NCBI GenBank assembly: GCA_017503105.1 | Contig: JAFVTS010000004.1 | Location: 1-64,000, forward strand | DNA length: 64,000 nucleotides | Reading direction: 5' to 3' | Source: Clostridia bacterium | GTDB lineage: Bacteria; Bacillota; Clostridia; Oscillospirales; CAG-272 | Part shown: one piece after another, positions 63,862 through 64,000 of the stretch | How positions within the stretch are numbered: the stretch's first letter is position 1 | How the letters are laid out: each line of letters opens with the position of its first letter | Program-made: the position numbers and the translations under genes | Notes under the pieces: model-generated | Seen by the model: only the letters and a program-made list of their open reading frames with translations | Told to the model about the DNA's origin: nothing | Database searches by the model: none

Positions 63862-64000
63862 TCAGATAGATTCAAGGGCGAAGACGACCGAGTCAAGCTC
63901 TTCAAGGCTCTTTGCCACGATCTTCGGGTCACCGTCCTTTAAATGGACGTTTGCCTCGATTCCGACGTTGCCCGTGTGCGCGCTTCTCGGAGCAGTCACC
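63862..64000 (-). CDS. C-terminal fragment of an unidentified protein (continues past the right edge)
   Basis: The last 45 codons of a minus-strand gene end in TGA at 63862-63864. The readable end runs from AHTGNVGIEANVHL through KDGDPKIVAKSLEELDSVV to FALESI. I do not recognise the family from this short piece. Codon usage matches its neighbours and the stop is followed by the bidirectional terminator, so it is probably a real gene. Confidence 0.6.
   Translation of the reverse strand, partial: VTAPRSAHTGNVGIEANVHLKDGDPKIVAKSLEELDSVVFALESI

Overview
The window looks like chromosomal DNA from an anaerobic Gram-positive bacterium of the Clostridia (Firmicutes). It carries the low-GC Gram-positive set of Rex, a PerR-type Fur regulator, rubrerythrin, FeoAB, a DnaD-domain protein beside a DnaC-like loader, a DUF1385 protein next to prmC, and a CotF-like coat protein. 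Strong AGGAGG ribosome binding sites and consensus TTGACA-N17-TATAAT promoters punctuate AT-rich gaps between roughly 50% GC genes. Species cannot be named. No rRNA, tRNA, CRISPR array, transposase or phage gene was seen.

Layout. (1) 1-3738: str operon on the minus strand (rpsL, rpsG, fusA, start of tuf). (2) 3780-18108: minus-strand surface polysaccharide locus. It has dTDP-L-rhamnose synthesis (rfbA, rfbD, rfbB, rfbC), GT2 and GT4 glycosyltransferases, a Wzm/Wzt-type ABC exporter, a large membrane protein and a DPM1-like GT2/DUF2304 pair. (3) 18395-20075: CotF-like protein whose ribosome binding site lies in a long hairpin, and manA. (4) 20149-32119: plus-strand housekeeping run: DUF1385, prmC, ddl, murI, rbfA, nrnA, galU, rimI, tsaD, rex, dnaD-like, dnaC-like, then a first ADP-ribosylglycohydrolase-family gene. 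(5) 32257-42080: accessory block with GH31, GH20, a DMT transporter, a SbcD-like phosphoesterase divergent from an orphan DNA methyltransferase, an AraC regulator, and a second, closely similar ADP-ribosylglycohydrolase-family gene. (6) 42164-50124: rpoC and rpoB on the minus strand, both with acidic C-terminal tails. (7) 50302-64000: FAD oxidoreductase, rubrerythrin and PerR, an LRR lipoprotein, a cysteine hydrolase, a YdbC/PC4-like protein, feoAB, a serine hydrolase, an AraC regulator divergent from a Gfo/Idh oxidoreductase, a ThrE-type exporter, and the C-terminal end of an unidentified gene.

How it fits together. In most Firmicutes rpoB-rpoC lead almost directly into rpsL-rpsG-fusA-tuf. 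Here all six genes keep strand and order, but about 38 kb of surface-polysaccharide, housekeeping and sugar-related genes sit between rpoC and rpsL. GalU, RfbABCD, ManA, the glycosyltransferases and the ABC exporter together could build and export a rhamnose-containing envelope glycan, with Ddl and MurI feeding peptidoglycan. Rubrerythrin/PerR and FeoAB form an oxidative-stress and iron module, and flanking TTAGA-N5-TCTAA dyads suggest PerR autoregulation.

The least explained elements are the duplicated ADP-ribosylglycohydrolase genes in direct orientation around a 10-kb block, the divergent methyltransferase/phosphoesterase pair with altered catalytic motifs, the RBS-masking hairpin, and ribosomal protein S12 with arginine at the streptomycin-resistance lysine position.
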